Source of the DNA: Aureimonas sp. AU22
GTDB lineage: Bacteria > Pseudomonadota > Alphaproteobacteria > Rhizobiales > Rhizobiaceae
Direction of reading: 5' to 3'
Length of the DNA: 64,000 nucleotides
Assembly (NCBI RefSeq): GCF_001463745.1
Contig: NZ_BBWJ01000049.1
Location: 1-64,000 of the forward strand
Numbering within the stretch: position 1 is the first letter of the stretch; each line of letters opens with the position of its first letter. The position numbers and the translations under genes are program-made. The notes under the pieces are model-generated. The model saw only the letters and a list, made by a program, of their open reading frames with translations, had not been told where the DNA came from and did not search any database. Below are positions 50,923 through 59,995 of the stretch, piece by piece.

Positions 50923-52702
50923 TTACGTCGCAATGGCGTTCAGCACCGGTGCATACAGGGTGACCGCCCGACGCAGGTTGCCGGCGGCTGTGTAATGGAG
51001 GAGGTCCGACCGGAATAGCGGACCCATCGGCGCTGCGTAGGGACCCAGTTCCGGATCGGCCGCCGTGTCGATTAGATAGTCTCCGGGGTTGGAGGCCCGA
51101 AGCAGCGCGTTGTACTCCTTGCGATTGTTATCCGGCGTCCCGCCTTCGGTCCAATCCCCGCGCGGCGGAACCGTTTCGAAGACGGGGATGCCCCCAGGAG
51201 ACCTGATGAGGCCGGCAGTCGTCTGCGCCAGGGCAAACACTTCCGCTCCGGTCATGGTGTCGAGGTTGTTCACGCCAGCATTGACGGGGACCACGTCACC
51301 CTGCCCCGCACGGATCAGTTCGGAATACTCGTAGGAGGCCGATGCCGCGTCCGTTTCGCCGTTCGAGTTCGCGAGTGCCGTCATGCCCCGCCCGCTCACG
51401 CCGACGTTGAAGACCTCCCAAGGGTGCGACAGAAACTTCTCCATCTGGAGAATGTTGGCGAGAGCACGCGCCTGCTCGACGCTTAAGCCTTCCGTGTTGC
51501 TGTCACCCGTCAGGATCAGGCGGCGCCCGAACGTCTTCTTCAGGCCGTAGATCGCTTCGAGAGCGGCGACGTTGGCTGCGACCTCCGCATCGGTGTGCGA
51601 CGTGCCGTAGAGCAACTGCCCAAGGACGTGCATGCGGGGGTTGAGGAGCGCGGAGGCGAACCCGATCTGATAGCCCAGCTCGTGCGTCACCAGCGTTCCG
51701 GCCGCGAGAGCGGATGCGGTATAGACCTGATCGCCCCACCAGACGGTACGCCCCGTGGAGGTGGACCGGACCACCAGCACGAGCGGCATGGTCCGCAGAG
51801 GCTGGTTCGTGAACAGCGTATTCGTGCCGTCCCCGACGATAGGCCCCTTCGAAGTCTGGTAGTTGCCGCTTGTGCCGACCGTCGTGCCGTAGGAGGCGCG
51901 CAGGGCATTGGCCGCCGCGAACATGGCGAACCAGCGATTGCGCTGCCGCCAACCGACTGTCGGGTTGAACACGAGATATTGGGTGTGGTCGCGACGCTCG
52001 AAGGACAGGTTCTCGGTGACGAGGTTCTGCGATGCCCCCTGGTTCGACTGGATGCTGTCGAAGAGGATCGGCAACCGCCCCTCATAGCCCAGCTTGGCGC
52101 TGATGCTCGGATTGACGGTGGACGTCTGGTGCTTGCCGTTGCCGGATTGATCGTAGACGCGCGGGACCTTCACCGCCGCGTCAGTTCCCTGTACCGAGGC
52201 GATAGCGCGGACATCAACGCCCTCGCCCACAAAGGCGATCGGCGTCGTCGTGCCTCCGGCCACAACGTCGAGCGCGGGGTCCGGCATACCCGTCGATCAT
52301 CTTGCGCGTGCCGTGGGCGAAGACGAGGCTGGTTGTGCCAAGCTTGGCGGGTGCGGTTTCGACAGCCAGTGACAGTCACGTCAGGCTCTTCGACGTTCCG
52401 TCCGCTGACACGGTGATGCCGATGCCGCTTACCGATCCTGACTGAGTAGGCGTCCCCGAAATCTCGCCTGTTGAGGCCGAGAAGGTCAGGCCCGCCGGCA
52501 GCGCGGGGCCAGACCGGGCAAACGTCTTCGCGCCCGCCCCCCCGAACACCAGAGGCCGCCAGGAAAAAGGTGTTCCGACCGTGGCCGTGCCGGGAGCGCC
52601 GTAGATCGCGAGCGGCGTCACCACCCCACCACCCGCGCCAGGAGTGGTTACGCCATCTGGAAGGTTCAATTGATGCGGACGCGAATGGCGTGAAGTCTGC
52701 AA
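50923..52702 (-). pseudogene. Putative-Ig plus SGNH-hydrolase-like protein, broken by frameshifts
   Basis: The N-terminal piece (52702 to about 52376) encodes a He_PIG Ig-like domain: AIYGAPGTATVGTPFSWRPL and GLTFSASTGEISGTPTQSGS. The middle (AVETAPAKLGTTSLVFAHGT, RKMIDGYAG) is in frame with it after a TGA at 52376-52378. Then PALDVVAGGTTTPIAFVGEG continues in a different frame to 50923, with the SGNH signature LILTGDSNTEGLSVEQ (Ser), NAGVNNLDTM and SDLLHYTAAG (catalytic Asp/His). One extra C near 52285 and a disturbance near 52370 explain the break. Possibly a surface or phage-tail-type esterase. Dead or mis-sequenced. Confidence 0.65.
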
Positions 52703-52998
52703 ACGCCGATCCGTGCTCTACGCCGGACGGTCGGCTTTCCATCTGTGGACGCCCCCTTGGACGCAAGCGGTTTCTGTCGGGTTGGCATGATGTCGGATGC
52801 TGCTATCTGTCCGGCCTCTGATGCAGCACGCGGCTGCGGGCCCGTATGGGAGTTCGCGGACCGGAACCAAAACACCCAGATCGTGCTCGACGGCACGGTG
52901 GAAAGCACTGGTTCTTCCGGCCCCGTCTCGCCGACTGTTGCGCCATACCCTCCTTCGACCGACCTCGCGTCCCGACGGCCTCTGACGACGACCTCGGC
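52703..52998. other. Spacer between broken SGNH gene and IS110 transposase
   Basis: No supported gene. A plus-strand open frame here has no recognisable domain. It probably contains the 3' end of the IS110 element and sequence upstream of the Ig/SGNH gene. Confidence 0.4.
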
Positions 52999-54029
52999 TT
53001 ACGCCGCGACCGCCGTCGGAGCTCGGTAAGTTCCGCCCTTCACAAGAAGAGCCCAAACGATCCGCGCCATCTTGTTGGCGAGTGCCACCGTCACCAACAT
53101 GCGCGGCTTGCGCACCAGCATCTGCTCCAGCCACGATCCCTTCGCTGTTCCGCGCCGCGTGGCTTGGAGGATCACGGCGCTGGCTCCGATGATCAGAAGG
53201 CGCCGCAGCGTTCGCTCGCCCATCTTGGAGGTGGCGCCGAGCTTCTGCTTGCCGCCTGTGGAGTGCTGCGTCGGCGTCAGTCCGACCCAGGCGGCAAAGT
53301 CCCGCCCCTTGGCGAACGTCTCGGCTGCGGGCGCCAGAGCTATTAGCGCAGTCGCGGTGATCGGCCCGATCCCGGGGATGGTCATCAGCCTTCGCGCCGT
53401 CTCCTCCTCGCCGGCGCGCTGGGCGATCTCCTTGTCGAGAGCGGCGATGCGCTCGTCGACATCGGCCAGGAGGTCGAGCATGACACGGAACATCGAGAAC
53501 GCCGCTGGAGGCAACGAGGCTCCCATCTCGTCCTCGAGAAGATCGCCGAGCATCGAGACGTAGGCAGGCCCCTTTGGGGCGACCCAGCCGTACTCGGTCA
53601 GGTGTCCCCGGATGGCATTGATGAGCTGGGTGCGCTGGCGAACCAGAAGATCGCGGGTTCGGAACACGAGCGCCGACGCCTGCTGCTCCTCACTCTTCAC
53701 AGCCACAAAGCGCATGGTCGGACGCTGGGCCGCCTCGCAGATCGCCTCGGCATCCACCGCATCGTTCTTGTGCCGCTTCACGAACGGCTTCACGTAGGCT
53801 GGCGGGATCAGCCGAACCTCATGGCCCAGCGCCGTCAGCTCGCGGGCCCAATGATGGGCTCCGCCGCACGCTTCCAATGCCACGGTGCAGCGCGGCTGCG
53901 CGGCAAAGAAGGCAAGCAGCTTCGCCCGCGTCAGGCGCTTCGAGACCCCCCCCGGCCGCGCTCGTCGGCGCCATGAGCGTGGAACACGGTCTTCGCGATA
54001 TCCAGGCCGATCGTGGTAACCTCGGACAC
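52999..54029 (-). pseudogene. IS110-family transposase with a frameshift at a G8 run
   Basis: GTG 54029 with AGGAGG upstream begins VSEVTTIGLDIAKTVFHAHG (first Asp of the RuvC-like DEDD site). The frame shifts at eight G (plus-strand C 53946-53953). The rest follows in another frame: VSKRLTRAKLLAFFAAQPRC, ALEACGG (Glu), KNDAVDAEAI (Asp pair), then the Tnp_20 domain with MTIPGIGPITATALIAL and GERTLRRLLIIGAS. Total about 343 residues, normal. The shift may be error, inactivation or slippage at the homopolymer. Confidence 0.88.
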
Positions 54030-54274
54030 GGACGCCTCCTGTGAATGAGTTGAAACACCCATGCTGGCACAACGATGCCGTCGGGGGCGTCCACCCCATC
54101 ACCCTGCCCGGTCTCCGGCGGCTGGGAAAGCAGCCGCCCGAAGCCGATATCGCTAACGAACAACATGAAGTGTGAACACGATACACCAAGGGCGCTATGG
54201 TCAGAGGTCATTGTTCGATCGACATAGCTGCGTTGCGCCGTTTTCCTCAGTCGCGATCTCAAAGAACTGGTAGC
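54030..54274 (-). mobile_element. Non-coding left end of the IS110 element
   Basis: About 245 bases upstream of the transposase without a gene. In IS110-group elements this side commonly encodes the bridge RNA. Local complementary segments (for example CGGTCTCCGG and CCGGCGGCTGGG around 54110) are present, but the boundary was not found. Confidence 0.35.
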
Positions 54275-55315
54275 TCAGAGCGTCTTGAGCAGTCGCAGAA
54301 GCGCCAGCATCTCGATTGGGCTGCCACGCTTGAACGCGATGTAGCTCACCTGCCGCGCACCGTGGAAACGGCGCTTGAAGGCCGCCTGTCCCTGGAGATT
54401 AAAAACATTTTCGTTGACCCGTCGGGAGCGGAACGCCTGCTGGAAGGACCGACGCCAGAGACGGCTTTCCGGAAAGGTGCTGGCTTCGATGTCGGCTAAA
54501 GGCGACAGTCCAAACGACAGGCGGGTGCGGCCTTCCTCCTTGAAGCGGTCGGCGGCGAACTTGGTCAGGCCGATCTCAGCGTGAGCCGTCGTTCCAACGA
54601 GCTTACGCTTGAAGGCGGCCGTGTACCCGATGACCGCCCCGTTCTTGAAGATCGGGTCGAAGTCGAGAATGGCGATCACATGGCCATCGGGGTGCGCGAT
54701 CATGAACCGGCGCATGTGCGGGCCGAGACGCGGCTCGAACGGTCGGTTCAGAAACCGCATCTCACGGCGGCTGACGATGCGCCCCTTCCGCCAGTTCGTG
54801 GAGATATGCCTTACCTGTTCGCTGTCCGCGATCGATCCGTCGCATTCCAGGATCCGGTAGCCCTTCTTGCGTAGCCAAGCCTCGGAGTAGCGGATCGTCT
54901 CGTTTCGCTTGCCCGCAAACGAATGCGTTGCAAGGTCCAGGTTGCTCTCGATGCCCATCTGATTGACGCGATAGCCGAGGTCGGCCAGGACGCCGGCGGT
55001 CGCATGGCCGACCTGGACGAAGCATGGTCGAGGCATAGCCGTGACGACACGACGAATGTAGTCCGCCCGATCGCCTTCGTGTGCAACGGGATCGCCGAGT
55101 ACGAAAGCATGCCCCATCTTGGTTGCGAAGGCGACATAGCCGTCCACGTCGCCGAAGTAGCCAAGCCCCGGCTGCACCGCTGTGGAATAGGCCAGCGAGA
55201 AGTCGCCATGGTTCACGCATAGGCTCAGTCGGGTCGCAAGGTCGGGCTCGAACGCAGAGACGGTCGGAAGGCGGGCCTCCAGCCAGGCATCCATCATCGA
55301 TTTGAAGTTCGGCAT
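54275..55315 (-). CDS. DUF2156-family protein (phosphatidylglycerol lysyltransferase-like C-terminal domain)
   Basis: About 346 residues. GNAT-like DUF2156 features: SLAYSTAVQPGLGYFGDVDG, FVLGDPVAHEGDRADYIRRV, MGIESNLDLATHSFAGKRNE, then FLNRPFEPRLGPHMRRFMIA and LTKFAADRFKEEGRTRLSFG. No membrane domain, unlike full MprF. It may transfer an aminoacyl or acyl group to a lipid. Start uncertain: ATG 55315 or GTG 55390, neither with a good ribosome site. Confidence 0.75.
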   Translation of the reverse strand: MPNFKSMMDAWLEARLPTVSAFEPDLATRLSLCVNHGDFSLAYSTAVQPGLGYFGDVDGYVAFATKMGHAFVLGDPVAHEGDRADYIRRVVTAMPRPCFVQVGHATAGVLADLGYRVNQMGIESNLDLATHSFAGKRNETIRYSEAWLRKKGYRILECDGSIADSEQVRHISTNWRKGRIVSRREMRFLNRPFEPRLGPHMRRFMIAHPDGHVIAILDFDPIFKNGAVIGYTAAFKRKLVGTTAHAEIGLTKFAADRFKEEGRTRLSFGLSPLADIEASTFPESRLWRRSFQQAFRSRRVNENVFNLQGQAAFKRRFHGARQVSYIAFKRGSPIEMLALLRLLKTL

Positions 55316-55441
55316 GCGTACGTGGTTCCCGCGCGGCCTCAGCGGCCGACAGCCTGCTTGCCTTCCTCCAAACGACGGTTCGATTTCCACGGCAAAGACG
55401 GATAGTCAATCATCGCCCGTCAGCGCCTAAAGCGGATCTTC

Positions 55442-56587
55442 GTGAGCCAAGAACCCATCTTCAGAGACGTCGTCATCATCGGATCGGGATTGGCCGGCCT
55501 GACGGCCGCCCACACGATGCGCCAGCAAGGCATCGAGCCGCTCGTTCTCGAAAGGGAAAGCGACCTGGGGGCGTCCTGGGACCGGCGCCACCCGCAACTG
55601 ACGCTGAACACGCACCGCTCGCTATCGGCGTTGCCTGGTCTGTCCTATCCGGCGGGAACAGGCGCCTTTCCAAAACGATCTGCAGTGATCGCTCATCTCC
55701 AGGCGTTTCAGGATCGGCATCAGTTCGAAATCCGTCACGACGCCGCGGTCTCCTCCATCTCAAGAGCTGATGGGCGCTTCAACGTCGAAACGACGGTAGG
55801 TACGATCTTGGCCAGTGCCGTGATCGTCGCCACGGGACGTGATGCGGTCCCGGTCGTGCCGCAATGGAAGGGCTTGGAGACCTTCACGGGACGGGTCCTT
55901 CACGCCGCCGACTTCGGCGACGCCCGAGCCTATCAGGGGCGATCCGTTCTCGTAGTCGGTGGGGGCAACTCCGGGTTCGACGTGCTCAACCACCTCAGCC
56001 GCATTGAGACGGGGCCTGTCTGGCTGGCGCTTCGGAACTCTACCAGTGTCCTGCCGAAGCGCATGTGCGGTTTTGCGGTTCATCGGCTGTCGCCTCTCAT
56101 GGCTTCGCTTCCCACCCGGTTCGCCGATCGCCTCATCGGGTGGACTCAAAGGGTCGCGTTCGGGGACCTGACGCGACACGGCTTTCCGCCAGGACGGTTC
56201 GACGCAGCTACACGCTTGGCTCGAAACCAGATCGCGATCGCCGTCGACGACGGTGCCGTTGCGGCGGTGAAGCGAGGGCGGATCGCCGTGGTCGGCGGAG
56301 TCACGGAATTCGGGGGCGCAACCGTGACGCTGTCCGACGGCACGACGCTGGCACCCGACATCGTGATCGTCGCCGTGGGCTATGTCTCTGCCCTGACGTC
56401 GTTGCTCGGCTCGCTCGGTGTCGTCGACGAGACGGGCCGTCCGCACCTACGGGGCGGCCTTGGCGAAACGGCGGTGCCCGGGCTTTGGCTCGTCGGCATG
56501 CAGCCCAGCCTCACAAGCTACTTCCAGCAGGCGCAGCGGGAAGCCAAGCACGCGGCACGGTCGATCGCCCGAATGCAGCGCGCTTGA
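55442..56587 (+). CDS. Flavin-dependent monooxygenase/NAD(P)-binding oxidoreductase
   Basis: 381 residues from GTG 55442. FAD motif DVVIIGSGLAGLTAAHTMRQ, then WDRRHPQLTLNTHRSLSALP and the NADPH motif VLVVGGGNSGFDVLNHLSRI. C-terminal IVIVAVGYVSALTSLLGSLG and PGLWLVGMQPSLTSYFQQA are typical of class B flavin monooxygenase-like proteins. Substrate unknown. It is divergent from the DUF2156 gene. Confidence 0.88.
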   Translation: MSQEPIFRDVVIIGSGLAGLTAAHTMRQQGIEPLVLERESDLGASWDRRHPQLTLNTHRSLSALPGLSYPAGTGAFPKRSAVIAHLQAFQDRHQFEIRHDAAVSSISRADGRFNVETTVGTILASAVIVATGRDAVPVVPQWKGLETFTGRVLHAADFGDARAYQGRSVLVVGGGNSGFDVLNHLSRIETGPVWLALRNSTSVLPKRMCGFAVHRLSPLMASLPTRFADRLIGWTQRVAFGDLTRHGFPPGRFDAATRLARNQIAIAVDDGAVAAVKRGRIAVVGGVTEFGGATVTLSDGTTLAPDIVIVAVGYVSALTSLLGSLGVVDETGRPHLRGGLGETAVPGLWLVGMQPSLTSYFQQAQREAKHAARSIARMQRA

Positions 56588-56676
56588 TTGCTGCCAACGT
56601 CACTGAGTGAGCGAGAGGCCGAAAGCCGATAAGCTATCGAATTGATGGCGCCTCCAACTGTGCGTCAACAACCGTT

Positions 56677-57348
56677 CTAACGCGCTGCGGCGAGCGGCGA
56701 AACGTCGTATCGAGCAAGAAGGTCGGAGGGATGATCGAAAAGGGCGACGGCGCCTGTGTTCGTCAGCGTCCTGTCGTCGAAACCACCGCTTCGCACAGCA
56801 ATGGCCGGGATGCCAAGCTTGGAGGCGGCCTCCATGTCGTAGGGACTGTCACCGATGACGATCGCGTCCATTGCGGCGACACCGGCCTTCTCCAGCGCCG
56901 CGGCGAAGATATCAGGGTGAGGCTTGGACCGTTCGGCATCGTCCGCGGTCGTTACCGCGTCGATGAGGTTGCGGACCCCAAGCCGATCCAGATGTGGCTC
57001 CAGCTCCTCGCCCGGACTGGACGTCGCAAGGATGATCATCCAGCCGTCCTGCCTCGCGCGACGAAACAAGGCCGCAACATCACTGAATGGCTCAACGCGA
57101 TCGGCGTATCTCTCCTTGAAGATGTTGCTTCGCGCCTGAGAGATCGCTTCGCCGTGCTCGTCGACGACGGCTGGGTCAAGAAGTGTAGGCATGAGAGTGT
57201 CGCCGCCTTTGCCGATCTGGCCCTGCACCGTGTCGATGGGGATCGTGATGCCGAACTCGGCAAAGGCGTCCGTCCAAGCCTGGGCATGCAGTCGGTTGCT
57301 GTCGACGAGCGTGCCGTCAACGTCGAACAGGATTGCTTTGGCGGTCAT
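56677..57348 (-). CDS. HAD-superfamily phosphatase (phosphoglycolate-phosphatase-like)
   Basis: 223 residues with all HAD motifs: FDVDGTLVDSN (nucleophile Asp), ILATSSPGEE (Thr/Ser), KPHPDIF (Lys) and VIGDSPYDMEAA (acidic pair). The cap domain is alpha-helical, as in the beta-phosphoglucomutase/phosphoglycolate phosphatase group. AAGGA precedes ATG 57348. Confidence 0.9.
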   Translation of the reverse strand: MTAKAILFDVDGTLVDSNRLHAQAWTDAFAEFGITIPIDTVQGQIGKGGDTLMPTLLDPAVVDEHGEAISQARSNIFKERYADRVEPFSDVAALFRRARQDGWMIILATSSPGEELEPHLDRLGVRNLIDAVTTADDAERSKPHPDIFAAALEKAGVAAMDAIVIGDSPYDMEAASKLGIPAIAVRSGGFDDRTLTNTGAVALFDHPSDLLARYDVSPLAAAR

Positions 57349-57576
57349 GGTGTGTCCTTGGGTTACCAATCCAAGTCCATCCGGCGACGCTTGTTCCGTC
57401 TTAGGTCGGTCGTCGGCTAGCGACGCCTTTCGAGAGCATCCAACCCGACGCCATTGCTGTTGTCAACGAATGCTTCTACGCCAGCCTGCCGTCCGGCGCT
57501 TTCGCTCGGCGGCGAGCTGAAGTAGCGAAGGTTGGCCCCGCCGCGCCTCCGCCCGCGGGTCGTTGCGGATTGATGG

Positions 57577-58743
57577 ATGAGTCAGCTTTCTAAGATCCTT
57601 GCCGCACTCTCGCAGGCCCTGCCGCTGGCGGCAGTCCAGACGCGAGGGGATTCCGCCCGTTTCCACGCCGCTCGGTTCGTCGCATGCGTTCCGGCTCGGG
57701 ATGAACTCGAGAGGATCGACCGGTGCCTTCAAGGACTCGACGCCGAGCTCGATCCGGGCGACGGCGTACTCCTCGTCGCCAACGGTTGCCGCGATGAAAC
57801 TGCGTTTATCGCCGCTCGGCGAATGATGGACTGGCGGCGCCCCTGGCTTCTTATCGATTGCGACTGGAGAGAAGGCACGGGGACGGCGCCGCTTGCGCGC
57901 CGTCTCGCGCTGGATCTCGCCCATGCGCTCGCGCCCAATGCCGCACTCCTGTCGGTCGACGGCGATACGCTGGTTCTGCCGGGTTTGCGCGCGGCCTATG
58001 CGGCCGAATTCGAACGCGGCTTCGGCCTCGTATGCGGACGCATCGGCTTCCTACCGGAGGAGGCCTCACTCCTACTGCCTGCCGCCGACCGTGACGGCCA
58101 GAGACTCATTCGTTTCTTTCGCGACGCAAGCCGCGAGCTTGCCGCCCGCATCCTTCCCGATCCCCATAACCCTTGGCCGCACCACGGCAACATCGGCGGC
58201 GCGAACTTCGCGATCTCGGCCGATGCCTATCGCCGTGCCGGTCCCTTGCCGACACCCGCGTCAGCGGAAGATCGCGCGTTGCGCAGACGTTGCGAGGCAT
58301 TCGACGTTCCCATCCGATACAGCGAGGACGCTTGCGTCCAAACGTCGTGCCGCTTGGACGGGCGAGCGCAGGGCGGCCTTGCGGACGAACTGCGCCGCGA
58401 CCGCCTCGAGACGGATCCCATCGTGGATGAGGCGCTGGAGCCGGCTGATACACTGCTTCTGCGCCTGCGGTCGCGCCGCGACTTCCGGCTTGCCACGGAG
58501 GCGCACGCTCGGTTCCAGGTGCTCTGCAGCCTCGCCCTTGAACCGAATGAGGCCCAGCGCCTAGCCGAGCGCGGCGATGGGCTTGCCTGGATGGAGGCGG
58601 AAGACCTCAGTCCGCGGCTGCTTCGAACCCGCCTTCACCTGTCGGACCTGCGCCGCCATCATTCGGCGATGCAGCAAGCCTTGCTGGACACGCCACGAGT
58701 TCCATCCGGTACTCCGTCGTTTCCCGAAGTGCGAGCGTCGTGA
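57577..58743 (+). CDS. Family 2-like glycosyltransferase
   Basis: 388 residues. GT-A fold: FVACVPARDELERIDRCLQG, DGVLLVANGCRDET and the metal-binding DGDTL in LLSVDGDTLVLPGL. HGNIGGANFAISADAYRRAG is the acceptor-side motif of this group. The C-terminal 200 residues are helical. Its 3' end overlaps the opposite gene by 137 bases. It converges on the PIG-L/methyltransferase gene, the usual partner set with the acyl-CoA-dehydrogenase-like gene. Confidence 0.85.
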   Translation: MSQLSKILAALSQALPLAAVQTRGDSARFHAARFVACVPARDELERIDRCLQGLDAELDPGDGVLLVANGCRDETAFIAARRMMDWRRPWLLIDCDWREGTGTAPLARRLALDLAHALAPNAALLSVDGDTLVLPGLRAAYAAEFERGFGLVCGRIGFLPEEASLLLPAADRDGQRLIRFFRDASRELAARILPDPHNPWPHHGNIGGANFAISADAYRRAGPLPTPASAEDRALRRRCEAFDVPIRYSEDACVQTSCRLDGRAQGGLADELRRDRLETDPIVDEALEPADTLLLRLRSRRDFRLATEAHARFQVLCSLALEPNEAQRLAERGDGLAWMEAEDLSPRLLRTRLHLSDLRRHHSAMQQALLDTPRVPSGTPSFPEVRAS

Positions 58744-59995
58744 CGCCAGCCCCGAGGGAGGCCAGGAACACGTCGCTCGCTGCCCGGCCATCGAGCGGCG
58801 TGTCCGTCGGTCCGAGATAGGAGATCAAGAGGATGTGCCCGCCGTCCATCAGCCGCTCCTTCAAAGCCACGCCGAGACGAACCAGATCGACCTCGCGCAG
58901 GAAGTAGAGGACCTCGCTCAGCACCACGAGGTCGAAGCGTCCGTCGGGGACGGCATGGGGCATCGCTCCTTCCACAAATCTAGCGCCCTCGTCCCACCCC
59001 ATCGCGTTTGCTCGCGCGACGATTGTCGGATCGCGATCGAAGGCTAGCGCCTCTTGGACGATGCCGGCCTTGAGGATCGCGGCGGTCAGATGCCCTTCCC
59101 CGCAACCGGCCTCCAGCATACGGGTGTAGTTGCGAGTTGCGAGCAGTTCGACGGCGGCCTTCCGCTTGTCCCGCTCGTAGGTTGACGAGCGCACGTGCCA
59201 GGGATCCCCGCCATTCGCGTAGAGGTTCGCGAAATGGTCGGGTCCGGGGACTTCGCCCGGCATGTTGAGCCAGCTCGCCGTTTCCACCGGCTCGTCCATT
59301 GCTTGAAGAAACCAAGCCGGCAACACGAAGCCGCTGGGATCGTCGCGCACGACGCGCCCGAGCTGGCTTGCGTGGCATTCGAGCGCCAGGCGTTTGAGGT
59401 CGACATCCGTCCGCACTCGAAACGGCGTCAGCTCTTCGCTGCGGAACGGCACATCGTCGTCCAGGCGACGCGACCAGACCTCATAGAAAATAATGCGCAA
59501 GCCAGGCAGGCGGCGTCGCACCGCCATCGCCAGCGCCGCCGCCGAGTGATGATCGGGATGCGGATCGCCCGGATGTGGAGCGCTCAGGGCGCTTGCCCCG
59601 ATATGCTTGCAGAAGACCGCGACCTCCTCGGCCGCCGCGGCGAAACGCGCGTTGCGTCCGCTGGCGCCGTCCGGCAGCCCGAGCCGCAGCCATTCGGCCG
59701 ACGCGTGCCCGAGCGCCGCCATCGCCGCCCGCTGCTCCTCGGCTCGTATCGCGGCAAGTCGGGTCGGTGGCACCGCGACGGAATTCGGATGCGAGCCTTC
59801 GCCGTCCGTCAGCGCCACGATGCCGACCGGACGGCCGAGCCGTGCCGCCGCCAGGATCAACCCGGAGCACCCTATCGTCTCGTCGTCCGGGTGGGGTGAC
59901 AGCACGACGAGCGCGCCGGACCCCAGCAGCCGCTCGCCGTCCACCTCCGGCGCCGCTGCGAGCTGTCGTCGCCAGTCCCCGAGCGTTGCCGTCAT
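58607..59995 (-). CDS. Fused PIG-L deacetylase and SAM methyltransferase
   Basis: 462 residues. The first about 230 form a LmbE/PIG-L zinc deacetylase: VLSPHPDDETIGCSG and HPGDPHPDHHSAAALAM hold the zinc ligands and catalytic Asp. A linker with DPWHVRSSTYERDKRKAAVE leads to a NodS-like methyltransferase: MLEAGCGEGHLTAAIL (motif I), FDRDPTIVARAN and FDLVVLSEVLYFLREVD. It probably deacetylates an N-acetyl sugar conjugate and methylates a related group. The stop lies inside the opposing glycosyltransferase gene; the start overlaps the upstream stop as ATGA. Confidence 0.88.
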   Translation of the reverse strand: MTATLGDWRRQLAAAPEVDGERLLGSGALVVLSPHPDDETIGCSGLILAAARLGRPVGIVALTDGEGSHPNSVAVPPTRLAAIRAEEQRAAMAALGHASAEWLRLGLPDGASGRNARFAAAAEEVAVFCKHIGASALSAPHPGDPHPDHHSAAALAMAVRRRLPGLRIIFYEVWSRRLDDDVPFRSEELTPFRVRTDVDLKRLALECHASQLGRVVRDDPSGFVLPAWFLQAMDEPVETASWLNMPGEVPGPDHFANLYANGGDPWHVRSSTYERDKRKAAVELLATRNYTRMLEAGCGEGHLTAAILKAGIVQEALAFDRDPTIVARANAMGWDEGARFVEGAMPHAVPDGRFDLVVLSEVLYFLREVDLVRLGVALKERLMDGGHILLISYLGPTDTPLDGRAASDVFLASLGAGVTTLALRETTEYRMELVACPARLAASPNDGGAGPTGEGGFEAAAD

